Below are positions 29,601 to 37,242 of a stretch of DNA of 64,000 bases, piece after piece. Position numbers and translations under genes: made by a program. Each line of letters begins with the position of its first letter. Within the stretch, counting starts at the first letter, position 1. The notes under the pieces are model-generated. The model searched no databases. It was not told the origin of the DNA and saw only the letters and a list, made by a program, of their open reading frames with translations. The DNA lies in NCBI GenBank assembly GCA_012267415.1, contig JAAXGN010000001.1, positions 186,001-250,000 of the forward strand, in the 5' to 3' direction. Source of the stretch: Candidatus Poribacteria bacterium (GTDB lineage: Bacteria; Poribacteria; WGA-4E; WGA-3G).

Positions 29601-30195
29601 TCCGTGCAGCAATGTTGGGTGTTTTTCCCACGATATCTATAGCATCGCCATGATAACGTTCTAAAGTCGATGGTTGTTCAGTTTTATTTTTGGGTGTCCC
29701 AATCTCCCATACAACAACCAAACCGGTATCAATACTGAGGCGTACCTGTATCTGGATACCGAATAACTCTTTCAATTGTGAATTCAGTGTTTCTAAACCA
29801 GCAACGATTCCCAAGCCTGCTTGAACAGCCCTACGTGTAGCATCCTCATGTGCGATGGGATAGCCGAAATAGACAAGGATACCATCCCCGAAATATTGCG
29901 CGATATGTCCATCGTATTCCAAAACAACGTCTGCGACAGATGCACGATATGCATCTAACACTTGTCTTAAATCTTCTGGATCTAATTGTTCTGTCAATGC
30001 TGTTGAGTCAATAACATCGCAAAATAGAACTGTCAGTTGACGCCTTTCTGCTTTGCTGATCGGTGTTGCACTGATCGGTGTTTCGGTGCCGGAGTCTAAG
30101 AAAGCAGGAAGTTCACATCCGCAGTCTCCACAGAACTTCACAGATGGATTGAGAAACCCACAACTCGTGCAACGTTTTTGGGTTAGGCTTTGCAT
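26677..30195 (-). CDS. Class III nucleotidyl cyclase-AAA ATPase-TPR regulatory protein
   Basis: 1172 aa in four parts. An N-terminal zinc ribbon (CTSCGFLNP, CGDCGCELP) is followed by a class III adenylate/guanylate cyclase domain at ~50-245, with metal-binding Asp residues in FCDVIDSTAL and FGDGILVYFG. An AAA_16-type ATPase has Walker A GEAGIGKS (~300) and Walker B LLLIAEDLHWAD (~430). TPR-like helical repeats reach the end. This layout is common in signalling proteins that combine cyclase and STAND-like ATPase modules. It lies between a TPR gene (43 bp upstream) and the isomerase. Cyclase activity is inferred, not shown. Confidence 0.88.
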   Translation of the reverse strand: MQSLTQKRCTSCGFLNPSVKFCGDCGCELPAFLDSGTETPISATPISKAERRQLTVLFCDVIDSTALTEQLDPEDLRQVLDAYRASVADVVLEYDGHIAQYFGDGILVYFGYPIAHEDATRRAVQAGLGIVAGLETLNSQLKELFGIQIQVRLSIDTGLVVVWEIGTPKNKTEQPSTLERYHGDAIDIVGKTPNIAARMQQVAPPNGIVIGDTTLRLIEGLFTYQDLGTITLKGISQPVPIYQILGEHPDSTLPAFRREQTKLPSHDGMTPIIGRNQHVSTLKDRWKLALNSSGQVVLIEGEAGIGKSRIVAVIADTVTCDNGTEADAQVLECRGSPDSQHSPLYPIITLLKQQLLKFGEMDSDEKRLIKLEEFLNSNGIMLNQLPILAELLEIDANYQPVTLKPEQLRRRILQTLVRIFFKTAQRKPLLLIAEDLHWADPSTIDFLHLLISRMDKNPILAILTLRGEVGVNQDKTQAASRAKLNSLIEFGCVTDISLKRLSREQVFQMIAEVAGDHPIPSDVYKQIAEKTEGVPLFVEELTRMVIESDMQDIDVTTDIPATLQASLTARLDRLGDRKEIVQLGATLGREWTAELLHKVMVSITEEPTTDQMLTHAEKMTVSHPLTEQMNNLQWLENELQFLIEADILRSRMTHENKLVYTFRHPLVQETAYQGLLKSTRIAYHRRIATVLRKAFGDVVRTQPELVAYHYTEGELPERGIEYWQQAGQRAVVRSANVEGIRHLTQGLTLLETLPDSPARAARELVIQTTLGPALIATMGYAAREVEETYVRAKELLETMPNSERMPLRFPILFGLWLSYLVRAKLKTARELGEQCLVMAEQQDDEVLQVEAHRALGATLFYLGELKMARTHIEAGISRYDPHQHPVHTFFHYLADPGMTLRAYAAPLNWCLGYPEQAIEKLQESQQMGEVRPHPFSKVISLHFGALMYQQRGDVEKVNEYATELIAICKEHGFTVWEPTGRIMKGWALLQESQDANEEAINLIRDGIVGWESNRSRVLRPFYLGILAQAYMQTGKIQDGLQTIKNALDAVAESGERTNEAELYRLKGELLIRADKDAYKQKNKDKNNHSQYEREAEVCFEKAIDIAQRQEAKSWEIRTVVSYSKLLIAQNRHDIAYQKLETICDWFTEGFDNVDQKEASALLHKLSQKLCSE

Positions 30196-30238
30196 AATTT
30201 ATACTGGAATATCTATAGCACAAACTCCTTTTTAACTG

Positions 30239-30961
30239 TTAGAAATCTCCTCCAAATTGGTGCAGGTATTCAGCGAGTTCTTCATCTCCAGGTGCACGTT
30301 TTTTGGCTTCAAGCAAGAAATTTATGGCTTTATCTCTTAAACCGATTTTCATATAAAACGAGCCAAGATTACGATATGGAGCATCATAGGTAGATTTATA
30401 TTCTATAGACTTAAGATACAACCATCGTGCATGCATCAAATGATCTTTTGTAGAACCGATAAGGATATTGAGCGTTGTGCCTGTATTGCCGTAATGCGGA
30501 AACACAGTTCCCCCTTTTTCTTTTACATATTGTTGAATTGCTTTCGCTATCTCCGTTGAGTCAGTTAGCAAAACGATATAACCGGATTCGGTTTTCCCTA
30601 TAGCGAGTTCAAGTTCAGCATACGCCTCTTTCACTGATGCACCTGTTAAGTCTTTCTTCCATGAGGGCCAATCTGGACCTGCGTATTTCAGTCCAAGATC
30701 GTAGTGTGATGAGCCGAGGTCGTTATATACCTCAGCATTTTCTGGACGTAAATCTAATGCTTGCTCGTAAAGCGCAATTGCCTGCGTATAATTCTGCGCA
30801 ATATATGCGTTTTCAGCATCAATCTTGATAGACCTAAACTCTTCGCTTTCAACATTTACTTCCTCAGGAGATTGTGAGTTCCTACCCCCCAAGTAATGTA
30901 TAGTTCCAATAAGAACAATCGACACACAAATGATAATAAGTATGAGCATATACGTTTTCAT
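30239..30961 (-). CDS. Membrane-anchored TPR protein
   Basis: 240 aa. An N-terminal membrane segment (LILIIICVSIVLIGTIHYL) places the rest outside the cytoplasm. TPR units occur at ~45-90 (AYIAQNYTQAIALYEQALDLRPENAEVYNDLGSSHY in pattern) and ~180-235 (YRNLGSFYMKIGLRDKAINF). The middle part, without recognised fold, includes EKGGTVFPHYGNTG. It sits between htrA and the cyclase-ATPase gene in the same orientation. Confidence 0.75.
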   Translation of the reverse strand: MKTYMLILIIICVSIVLIGTIHYLGGRNSQSPEEVNVESEEFRSIKIDAENAYIAQNYTQAIALYEQALDLRPENAEVYNDLGSSHYDLGLKYAGPDWPSWKKDLTGASVKEAYAELELAIGKTESGYIVLLTDSTEIAKAIQQYVKEKGGTVFPHYGNTGTTLNILIGSTKDHLMHARWLYLKSIEYKSTYDAPYRNLGSFYMKIGLRDKAINFLLEAKKRAPGDEELAEYLHQFGGDF

Positions 30962-31095
30962 TTTAGATTCTCCACTGTTTTGGATGGCATTGATCGTGCA
31001 TTCTATCTTTCTGATTCTTTCTGTCCATCCATATTGTTGTTTGCCATTTATTTAGATAGGGAATTGGTTCTATCTGTAAGTAATCGTTAAAACAC

Positions 31096-32604
31096 TTATC
31101 TATAACGATTGTTCCTATTAAAAGTAATAGAGATAGACTTTTCTTTGCCAGCTCTCTCAAAGTAAAGCCGTATTCTATACCTTCCTCTGATGCGTTGATC
31201 CACAATCTTAAATATTTCCAGTGAATGAATTGCGATGTCGTTTATCTGATAGATGATGTCTCCCTTTTTTAGACTATCTGCTAAACCACTATCTTTTTCC
31301 ACGTGTGAGATGAGGACTCCCTGTCGATTTGATTTCTTGAGGTTATTCCTATTAGGTTGTGTGAGGGTGAGTCCCCATCCATCAGGTATATAATTCCATT
31401 CCAGTTCTTGTAGTCTTATGAATGTATTCTTCTGATTTCCTTTCCGTGTAAATTCAAACGGTATGTCCTGATTTAGCGGTAGCAAACGTCCAACAGCCTT
31501 GAATTCATTTTCATCTTTTATCTTTAATCCTGCCATTGACTTTATGATGTCGCCGCGTTTTATACCTGCTTTGGCAATCGGACTATCTTTTTCAAGTTCT
31601 GCTACTAAAACGCCACGGGAATAGATTGCGTTCTGTGCAACATCTTTACCGAGAAGTTTTTCCGCCATTTCCTCAGTTACGGACTGTGTTTCTATGCCAA
31701 GATAAGGGGGTACAACGGTACCGTGTTCAATGATCTTTCTGATAACTCTTCTTGCTTTGTTTGTTGGAATAGCAAAACCGACCCCTTGCGAACCGCCGCT
31801 TGTTGAACGAATGACAGTATTAATACCGATCAGTTGTCCGAATACATTTACTAATGCACCGCCACTGTTACCAGGGTTCACGGATGCATCTGTTTGTATA
31901 AGTGCTTCATAGAATCGGTTGTCAACAGTCATAGAACGTTGTGTGGCACTAACAATCCCGATTGTCACTGTGGGTTGTGCGGTGCCTATTGACAATCCAA
32001 AAGGATTTCCTATTGCAAGAGCCCATTCACCGATAAGCAGGTCATCAGAATTGCCCCATTCAATTTTGGGTAAATCCTCTTCTGTATTAACCTTTAGTAA
32101 TGCAAGGTCTGACAGGAAATCGTATCCAAGTATTTCTGCCTTAAACTGTCGTCCATCAGCAATTGCAACAGTGATTTTCTCTGCCTGCTCAATGACGTGA
32201 TGGTTTGTGAGGATATGCCCCTCTTTACTGATGATGACACCTGAGCCGACTTCACGCAAAGACCTTCTCTGAACTTGAGGTAGGTCACCCCAAAACCATT
32301 CTTCAAAGGGTGTTAGCTGCGCCACACTGCGAATTGCACTAATATTCACAACTGCTGGACTTGCACGTTCAACTGCGTTGACGATTGCAGTTCTCCGAGA
32401 TTGTGTAACAGCGCGTTGTAAGTCCTGTTCTGTCCCCCCAATTTTTATAACTGGTATATCGCTGGCATCTACAGTATTGATAGAACAAAAGTAGCAAGAA
32501 ATCACGACAAAGAATAGAATTGTGTTTTTTCTGTGCTGGCAGAAATTTGAAAACTGCTGTCTTATTTTATGTAATCCGCTATATGATAAGGATTTTATTG
32601 TCAT
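31096..32604 (-). CDS. htrA: HtrA/DegP-family periplasmic serine protease
   Basis: 502 aa. A long N-region holds a membrane/signal segment (TILFFVVISCYFCSI). The trypsin-like domain shows the triad His136 (TNHHVIE), Asp166 (SDLALLK) and Ser247 (NPGNSGGAL). Two PDZ domains follow, near ~290-390 (GVLVAELEKDSPIAKAGI) and ~405-490 (GVLISHVEKDSGLADSL). Role: degradation and chaperoning of misfolded envelope proteins. The start is the only early ATG, with a weak ribosome site. It heads the run htrA-TPR-cyclase-isomerase-secreted protein. Confidence 0.94.
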   Translation of the reverse strand: MTIKSLSYSGLHKIRQQFSNFCQHRKNTILFFVVISCYFCSINTVDASDIPVIKIGGTEQDLQRAVTQSRRTAIVNAVERASPAVVNISAIRSVAQLTPFEEWFWGDLPQVQRRSLREVGSGVIISKEGHILTNHHVIEQAEKITVAIADGRQFKAEILGYDFLSDLALLKVNTEEDLPKIEWGNSDDLLIGEWALAIGNPFGLSIGTAQPTVTIGIVSATQRSMTVDNRFYEALIQTDASVNPGNSGGALVNVFGQLIGINTVIRSTSGGSQGVGFAIPTNKARRVIRKIIEHGTVVPPYLGIETQSVTEEMAEKLLGKDVAQNAIYSRGVLVAELEKDSPIAKAGIKRGDIIKSMAGLKIKDENEFKAVGRLLPLNQDIPFEFTRKGNQKNTFIRLQELEWNYIPDGWGLTLTQPNRNNLKKSNRQGVLISHVEKDSGLADSLKKGDIIYQINDIAIHSLEIFKIVDQRIRGRYRIRLYFERAGKEKSISITFNRNNRYR

Positions 32605-32724
32605 TTGTATTTTGCATTATACCTTTTCTGAGGTTAAAAGTTGAGATTTATTTTTTCAATTATAGCATAAATACTCTAGCTGTGTAAAGATTAAGTATTA
32701 CCAAAAAACGCTCGCTTTTTAGAA

Positions 32725-32753
32725 TTGACTTAGAATGACATAACTGGTATTAT
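32725..32753 (+). promoter_or_regulatory. Sigma-70-type promoter of the LamG gene
   Basis: TTGACT at 32725-32730 and TATTAT at 32748-32753, spacer 17 bp. An imperfect palindrome (ATGACATAA ... TTATAGGTCAT) overlaps the spacer and -10 box and could bind a regulator. Confidence 0.6.
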
Positions 32754-32830
32754 AGGTCATAGTACAGTTCATCAAATGTATCTTTATTTAATGTATTTCA
32801 ACATGTTATTCAAGAAATGGAGGAACTTCA

Positions 32831-33622
32831 ATGAAATTCGGTATTTTAGTTGTGTGTATCTTATGTGTAAGTTTCAGTTTAATGTTAGCTACATCCGATG
32901 CAGCGATTGATCCTGATGATGTAGTTGGTGTTTGGTTGTTTGATGAGGGAAGCGGCGAAGTTGCTACTGACGTTTCAGAAAATGGGTTAGACGGTATTAT
33001 ACATGGCAACCCAAAATGGGTTAATGGCAAATTTGGCAAAGCCTTAGAATTGGATGGCAGTGCTGCCTATGTTGAAGTGCCAGAACATGAAAATCCTCGT
33101 GAAGCCATAACTGTGTCTCTCTGGGTAAAAAGTTTGACAGAGAATTGGAACCAGCACGGTTGGATGATAGAAAAACGTAATGCTTTTGTTCTGCATCCTA
33201 ACACAGGCACGAAGAATGTCGCTTGGGCAATTTGTAATGGTGGGTGTTGGAACAAACCGCGTGCATGGAGCGATAATGCAGTTGGTCCCACAGATGTTAC
33301 TGACTGGCACATGTATACGGCTACCTGGAACAGTGTAACAGGTGAATGGTTTATCTACATTGATGCTAAAGAAGAGAGTGCAATGAATCTTGACAAAACT
33401 CCCCTTGATGCAGATACAGGTGCTGTTTTTATCGGGAGGGATACATGCTGTGCTGGGAGATTTGGGAATGCAGTTATTGATGAAGTCGCTATGTTCAGTG
33501 TTGCATTAGACCAGTCAGAGATTGAAACCCTTATGACGAAAGGCCTTGGCAATACAGTTGCTGATGTAGAAGCTAAAGGTAAGATGACAACCACGTGGGG
33601 GAGTATTAAAGTCAATTATTAG
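32831..33622 (+). CDS. Secreted LamG/concanavalin-like domain protein
   Basis: 263 aa. The signal peptide is cleaved near SDAA. A LamG-like jelly roll fills ~30-240 (GVWLFDEGSGEVATD, VWLFDE and FIGRDTCCAGRFGNAVIDEVAMF blocks), typical of extracellular carbohydrate or protein binding. The C-terminus KMTTTWGSIKVNY matches the tails of the four LamG proteins at 51-55 kb. AATGGAGGAAC precedes the ATG. It is single-gene with its own promoter. The terminator after it is interrupted by a family A element. Confidence 0.85.
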   Translation: MKFGILVVCILCVSFSLMLATSDAAIDPDDVVGVWLFDEGSGEVATDVSENGLDGIIHGNPKWVNGKFGKALELDGSAAYVEVPEHENPREAITVSLWVKSLTENWNQHGWMIEKRNAFVLHPNTGTKNVAWAICNGGCWNKPRAWSDNAVGPTDVTDWHMYTATWNSVTGEWFIYIDAKEESAMNLDKTPLDADTGAVFIGRDTCCAGRFGNAVIDEVAMFSVALDQSEIETLMTKGLGNTVADVEAKGKMTTTWGSIKVNY

Positions 33623-33650
33623 CATAGATTATATCCTGCAGTTTTCTATC

Positions 33651-33856
33651 AAAAAAGCACATTCTATCTGTTTTATCAGACGAGTGTGCTTATTCAAGTG
33701 TTTTTTGATGGTACTAAAGAGTCGGGAATCGGAGTTCAAATCAACGGTATGAATGCCATTTAGGCATTCACCGCCTACAATAAACAGATTCTGTAGGAGC
33801 GATCTCCGAATCGCGACCTACAATAGTATGTTGACTAAGCACTAGTGTGCTTTTTT
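33651..33856 (+). terminator. Intrinsic terminator split by an inserted repeat
   Basis: AAAAAAGCACA (33651-33661) pairs with TGTGCTTTTTT (33846-33856), but the arms are now separated by a family A element at 33687-33841. The left border of the element reuses TGTGCTT, so a second, T-poor right arm (TGTGCTTATT) lies at 33685. Before insertion this would have been a compact terminator for the LamG gene and, in the other direction, for the M28 gene. Confidence 0.55.
33687..33841. repeat. Family A MITE-like element, copy 2, with a nested hairpin
   Basis: Ends TGCTTATTCAA and TTGACTAAGCA (one mismatch in the left terminus). The same inner inverted repeat as copy 1 is interrupted by a second small palindrome at 33745-33773 (GAATGCC-ATTTA-GGCATTC inside CGGT...ACCG). 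At 155 bp it is ~30 bp longer than the other copies for that reason. It is inserted in the arm/loop region of a terminator. Confidence 0.7.
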
Positions 33857-33879
33857 ATGTCTATCTACAATCAAATTAG

Positions 33880-35256
33880 TTATTCTTTCAGTTTTAGTGA
33901 TATGCGGTATCCTTCCAACCCAGGATCTGTGTCTACAATTTCCTGAACTTCTTCTAAAGAACGACGTTTTGCTGGGATTCTATTAGCGTTTGCACATCGT
34001 AATGCTATCCTTGCACCGATTGAACTTGCCCGTCGCAGGTTGTCTAATTCCACCTTTTCGAGTGTATCATAGGCGGTGTGTCCAAATCCGCGTCCTGACG
34101 GTGCAGATGTAGGGTCTCCCATGTGGCTTGTCGGCACTCCCTTTAGAAAGAAAGGGAAGTGGTCGGAATAAGAATGCACTTTCTGTCCTATAGGCATATC
34201 ATCCTGTATCTGCCATTGAAAAAGCTCAAACAACTGCTGTAATGTGTCCCAATGATGCAGGACGATTCCTTTTCGGCTTGTGCCACCTGCAGCATCCATA
34301 TTCAGCAAGAATTTAATGTTATCTAATTCGTCATCATGTGCGTCTGTATACCGATATGCTCCCGTAAGACCGATTTCTTCTGTTCCAAAAGCGATGAATC
34401 TGATAGTTCGTTTAAGTGAATCGGCAGTATACGTAGCTAAAACCCGTGCAGCCTCAATTACAGAAACCATGCCTGATGCTGGGTCGTGTGCCCCTTGTGC
34501 TATGTCGTGTCCATCGTAGTGGCATCCTAATATGATCATCTCTTCTGGTGATTCTATCCCTGGTAGGTCTGCGACAACATTCCATGATTTACGTGGTTCG
34601 TTGATGTCAGTCGTTTGCAGTCTCATTTTAACTTCCTTGTGGCGGTCTATACATCGCGTTAGAAAATCACCGTCTTCCTTACAAACAGAGATACCTGGAA
34701 TTGGTGCAGGACTATCATTCTGAAGACTACCCGTTTCGGGTCCGACACCTGGATGCTCACTTACAAAAATGAATGCGGCTGCTCCACTAAGAACTGCCCG
34801 GTCATACTTTTCCTTTCGGTGCACCCAGCGTCCAAGGTTTCTTGGAGATGAACTTTTCGCCATCACAAGTTTTCCTTTTCCATTTTCTCCAAGATTACTG
34901 TAGTTGTTTGGACTTCCATGTCCAACAGATACAAGCTCAGCAGTAATATCATTTGCAGGACAGTAGGGTAGCGAAATGCAGTGCAAAGTTCTTTCTATAG
35001 GTTCTGTGATTGTCAAGGTTGCTGGACCGCGCGTCCATCCTGCATACGGGTATTCCTCTAATCTAACATTCTTAAGTCCGTATCGTGTGAATGTTTCCGA
35101 AATAAAGGTTGCTGCCTTGTATTCTTCAGGTGTTCCTGCAAAACGTGAACCGAAGTCATCACATAGCACCGTGAGATTCTCCATAGACTCACGACTTGTA
35201 TAAATATCACCGACCATTTGCCGGTCTATCTGTAGGTATGGATTTTTTTTATTCAT
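33880..35256 (-). CDS. M28-family zinc aminopeptidase with PA domain
   Basis: 458 aa. Visible di-zinc ligands of the M28 family: HYDGHD (His/Asp), HDPASG (Asp), FGTEEIG (Glu/Glu), LNMDAAGG (Asp) and RGFGHTAYDT (His). A PA-type insert lies at ~100-210 (GKGKLVMAKSSSPRN, GAAAFIFVSEHPG). No signal peptide is seen, so it may be cytoplasmic, unlike many M28 enzymes. AAGGAG is 3-4 nt before the ATG. It is likely to release N-terminal residues from peptides. Confidence 0.9.
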   Translation of the reverse strand: MNKKNPYLQIDRQMVGDIYTSRESMENLTVLCDDFGSRFAGTPEEYKAATFISETFTRYGLKNVRLEEYPYAGWTRGPATLTITEPIERTLHCISLPYCPANDITAELVSVGHGSPNNYSNLGENGKGKLVMAKSSSPRNLGRWVHRKEKYDRAVLSGAAAFIFVSEHPGVGPETGSLQNDSPAPIPGISVCKEDGDFLTRCIDRHKEVKMRLQTTDINEPRKSWNVVADLPGIESPEEMIILGCHYDGHDIAQGAHDPASGMVSVIEAARVLATYTADSLKRTIRFIAFGTEEIGLTGAYRYTDAHDDELDNIKFLLNMDAAGGTSRKGIVLHHWDTLQQLFELFQWQIQDDMPIGQKVHSYSDHFPFFLKGVPTSHMGDPTSAPSGRGFGHTAYDTLEKVELDNLRRASSIGARIALRCANANRIPAKRRSLEEVQEIVDTDPGLEGYRISLKLKE

Positions 35257-35295
35257 AATCTCCTTTTGGCAATAGAAAGTAGACGAACATTTTGT

Positions 35296-36327
35296 TTAGG
35301 TCTTAGTTACTGTTTGAGGCTGTGATACTGTTGCGTCTGTTGGAATGCTATTATCGTTCGATAGATTTGCCAGCAATTCCAGACCAAAATCATCATTAGA
35401 AGCGGTGTCAGGTACTGTAGGTGCTTTCAACGTTTTCATTGATGCGTCTGCAATTTTCTTTAGGTGCCACGGGTTCAATACCTGTATCCTACCTCGTCTC
35501 CTCTTAATCACATCGCGCTGCTTGAATGTATTTAGAAGTGTTTCAATTGTTTCGGTTGAACTGCCGATTAATCTTGAGATACGTTTTTTTGATAGACGAG
35601 GGACTAATACAACCCCCTTACTATCTGGTGTTTCAGAAAGATTATGTAATAACAGAGCAAGACGAGATGACACACATCTAAAGGCTATATTAGTAAAGCG
35701 GTTAAACCGTAGACTGTCTGGTGTCTTGTTTTTCTTTAATATGTTAGATGCCAGTTTATCTAAATGGGAGTGCCAATTTTCACTGCCCTTTCTATATACT
35801 GGGTTCCCATAAGAAATAGTGTTGTGAACTTTACTAAACACATGAGGTATTTTGGCACGTTTTAAGTACAGTAGCGGTAACCCCAAATGCGGTTTTCGTT
35901 TCAAGAAGAAGGAGAAGTCTCGAATTGTCACAACACCGAGAATAACATCTGATAGCGTTTCCGCATAGGAAGGTAGGAGTGGCGTTTCTCCATTCATCCT
36001 ACGAGCGGTCGAGGAAACCCCGCCCCTACAATCGTCATTTTGAACGATTCCGAGAATCTCTCCCTGTTCCAATACCTCTTTAGTTTTCTGTTTTTCGTCT
36101 GGGTCAGTATTCTTTGGTGTTTCTAATTCAGGTTCTGATACGTTATCGGTAATCTTCACACGTCCTTCTTTAATTAGATATACCCCTTCTGTGCAGATAC
36201 GTTCCTGATGATTTAGTTGTATGAATGTAGTGATTTGTTCTAATGCACGTGCATCTGTTTCTGATAGGTCTCTAAAGATATTGATGTGCTTTACACACCA
36301 GAAACGTTCTGAAATAAGATTTCTCAT
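35296..36327 (-). CDS. CRP/FNR-family transcriptional regulator with an internal repeat-derived insert
   Basis: 343 aa. An N-terminal cyclic-nucleotide-like beta-roll (~20-150; LIKEGRVKIT, EQGEILGIV) is followed by a dimerisation helix and a C-terminal winged helix (LSKKRISRLIGSSTETIETL, KRRRGRIQVLNPWHL). Residues ~100-119 are encoded by a palindromic repeat (35973-36029) inserted in frame, where the sensor domain normally has a short loop. The tail beyond ~300 is polar and low complexity. The ligand is unknown. Confidence 0.8.
   Translation of the reverse strand: MRNLISERFWCVKHINIFRDLSETDARALEQITTFIQLNHQERICTEGVYLIKEGRVKITDNVSEPELETPKNTDPDEKQKTKEVLEQGEILGIVQNDDCRGGVSSTARRMNGETPLLPSYAETLSDVILGVVTIRDFSFFLKRKPHLGLPLLYLKRAKIPHVFSKVHNTISYGNPVYRKGSENWHSHLDKLASNILKKNKTPDSLRFNRFTNIAFRCVSSRLALLLHNLSETPDSKGVVLVPRLSKKRISRLIGSSTETIETLLNTFKQRDVIKRRRGRIQVLNPWHLKKIADASMKTLKAPTVPDTASNDDFGLELLANLSNDNSIPTDATVSQPQTVTKT
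35973..36029. repeat. Palindromic repeat captured inside the CRP-like gene
   Basis: 57 bp (19 codons). The arms GTAGGAGTGGCGTTTCTCC and, on the other strand, GTAGGGGCGGGGTTTCC form an imperfect terminal inverted repeat, and the right part (CCCCGCCCCTAC) resembles the family B core end. It is read through in frame by the CRP-like gene on the minus strand. Confidence 0.5.
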
Positions 36328-36392
36328 AAGTTAATAATAGTAGGCTTGTATCAGGTTATAAATTATTATGTTTCATAATCATCAATTGCCAA

Positions 36393-37094
36393 TTAATACA
36401 CGTTTTCCAATCTTCCTTTTGAAACCCTCGCATAATTCTCATCTATATCACACCCTTTAAAATCTCGTAGATTTCTCAAGGCAGCAACACCTGTAGTACC
36501 AGCTCCAAGGAATGGGTCAACAACAAGATCGCCTTGGTTACTATGTTTACGGACTAATTCCTCAAACAGTGGCAGTGGTTTTTGTGTAGGATGTTGTCTT
36601 TTACCTTTGTGTCGTGGGATCGGATACTCATAGATACCAGAGTCATACTCGCTATTGAAGGTAGGTTTGCCGACTTTGACTCCCACAACAGCCATTTCTC
36701 GACTGTTAGAGAGATACGTTGCACGCATATTCAATGGCACGGGATTGGTTTTCTGCCATATTATCTGGCGTATCATTTTGAAACCAGCTGATTCCATTGC
36801 AATCTTCACTTTACCTATTTTCCAAAGGTCATACCATACAATAGCAGTACCGCCGCGGCGTAAAGATTTGTAAAACACTTGTGCCATATCGTCCAGATTT
36901 ATCTCAACATGATCCCAGGGACCGAAGTCCATGCTAACTGCAAATCGCTTTACACCGTTCACGACATCTGCAAATCCAGTTTTTTTACTAATACAGTAGG
37001 GTGGATCTGTTAGTATAAGATCAACTGAGCCAGCGGGTAGCGCATCTATAAAATCTTGATAATCAGCCACCTCAACCGTGAAATCATTAAACAT
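36393..37094 (-). CDS. Beta-class DNA (adenine-N6/cytosine-N4) methyltransferase, orphan
   Basis: 233 aa. Catalytic motif IV DPPY at residues 30-33 comes before the AdoMet-binding motif I (FLGAGTTG, about 195-202), which defines the beta class; the region between holds the target-recognition part. TDPPY suggests adenine N6 methylation. No restriction endonuclease adjoins it, so it may be a solitary regulatory methylase or a remnant of a restriction system. The target site cannot be read. The start is the ATG at 37094. Confidence 0.9.
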   Translation of the reverse strand: MFNDFTVEVADYQDFIDALPAGSVDLILTDPPYCISKKTGFADVVNGVKRFAVSMDFGPWDHVEINLDDMAQVFYKSLRRGGTAIVWYDLWKIGKVKIAMESAGFKMIRQIIWQKTNPVPLNMRATYLSNSREMAVVGVKVGKPTFNSEYDSGIYEYPIPRHKGKRQHPTQKPLPLFEELVRKHSNQGDLVVDPFLGAGTTGVAALRNLRDFKGCDIDENYARVSKGRLENVY

Positions 37095-37110
37095 TTTAGC
37101 TAAACCTATT

Positions 37111-37234
37111 ATAGTAAAGTCAATAATTAATGAGACATTTCACCCCATACAACGATGATAAAGATCACCCGGCGTAGGGGCGAGGTCACCTCGCCCGTCG
37201 TGGAGCGTTTCATTAATTCTAAAGTTCACCATAG
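37111..37234. repeat. Family B palindromic repeat, copy 2 (inverted orientation)
   Basis: Runs from ATAGTAAAGTCAATAATTAA to CATTAATTCTAAAGTTCACC-ATAG around the core CGTAGGGGCGAGGTCACCTCGCCCG. It is the reverse complement of the copies at 50702 and 63267. It fills the spacer between the methyltransferase start and the GT2 stop. Confidence 0.7.
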
Positions 37235-37242
37235 TTTGTAAG

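Noticed and set aside
30963..31205. 80-codon minus-strand ORF overlapping the end of htrA
   Set aside because: Out of frame with htrA, which is complete; no sign of a frameshifted PDZ end.
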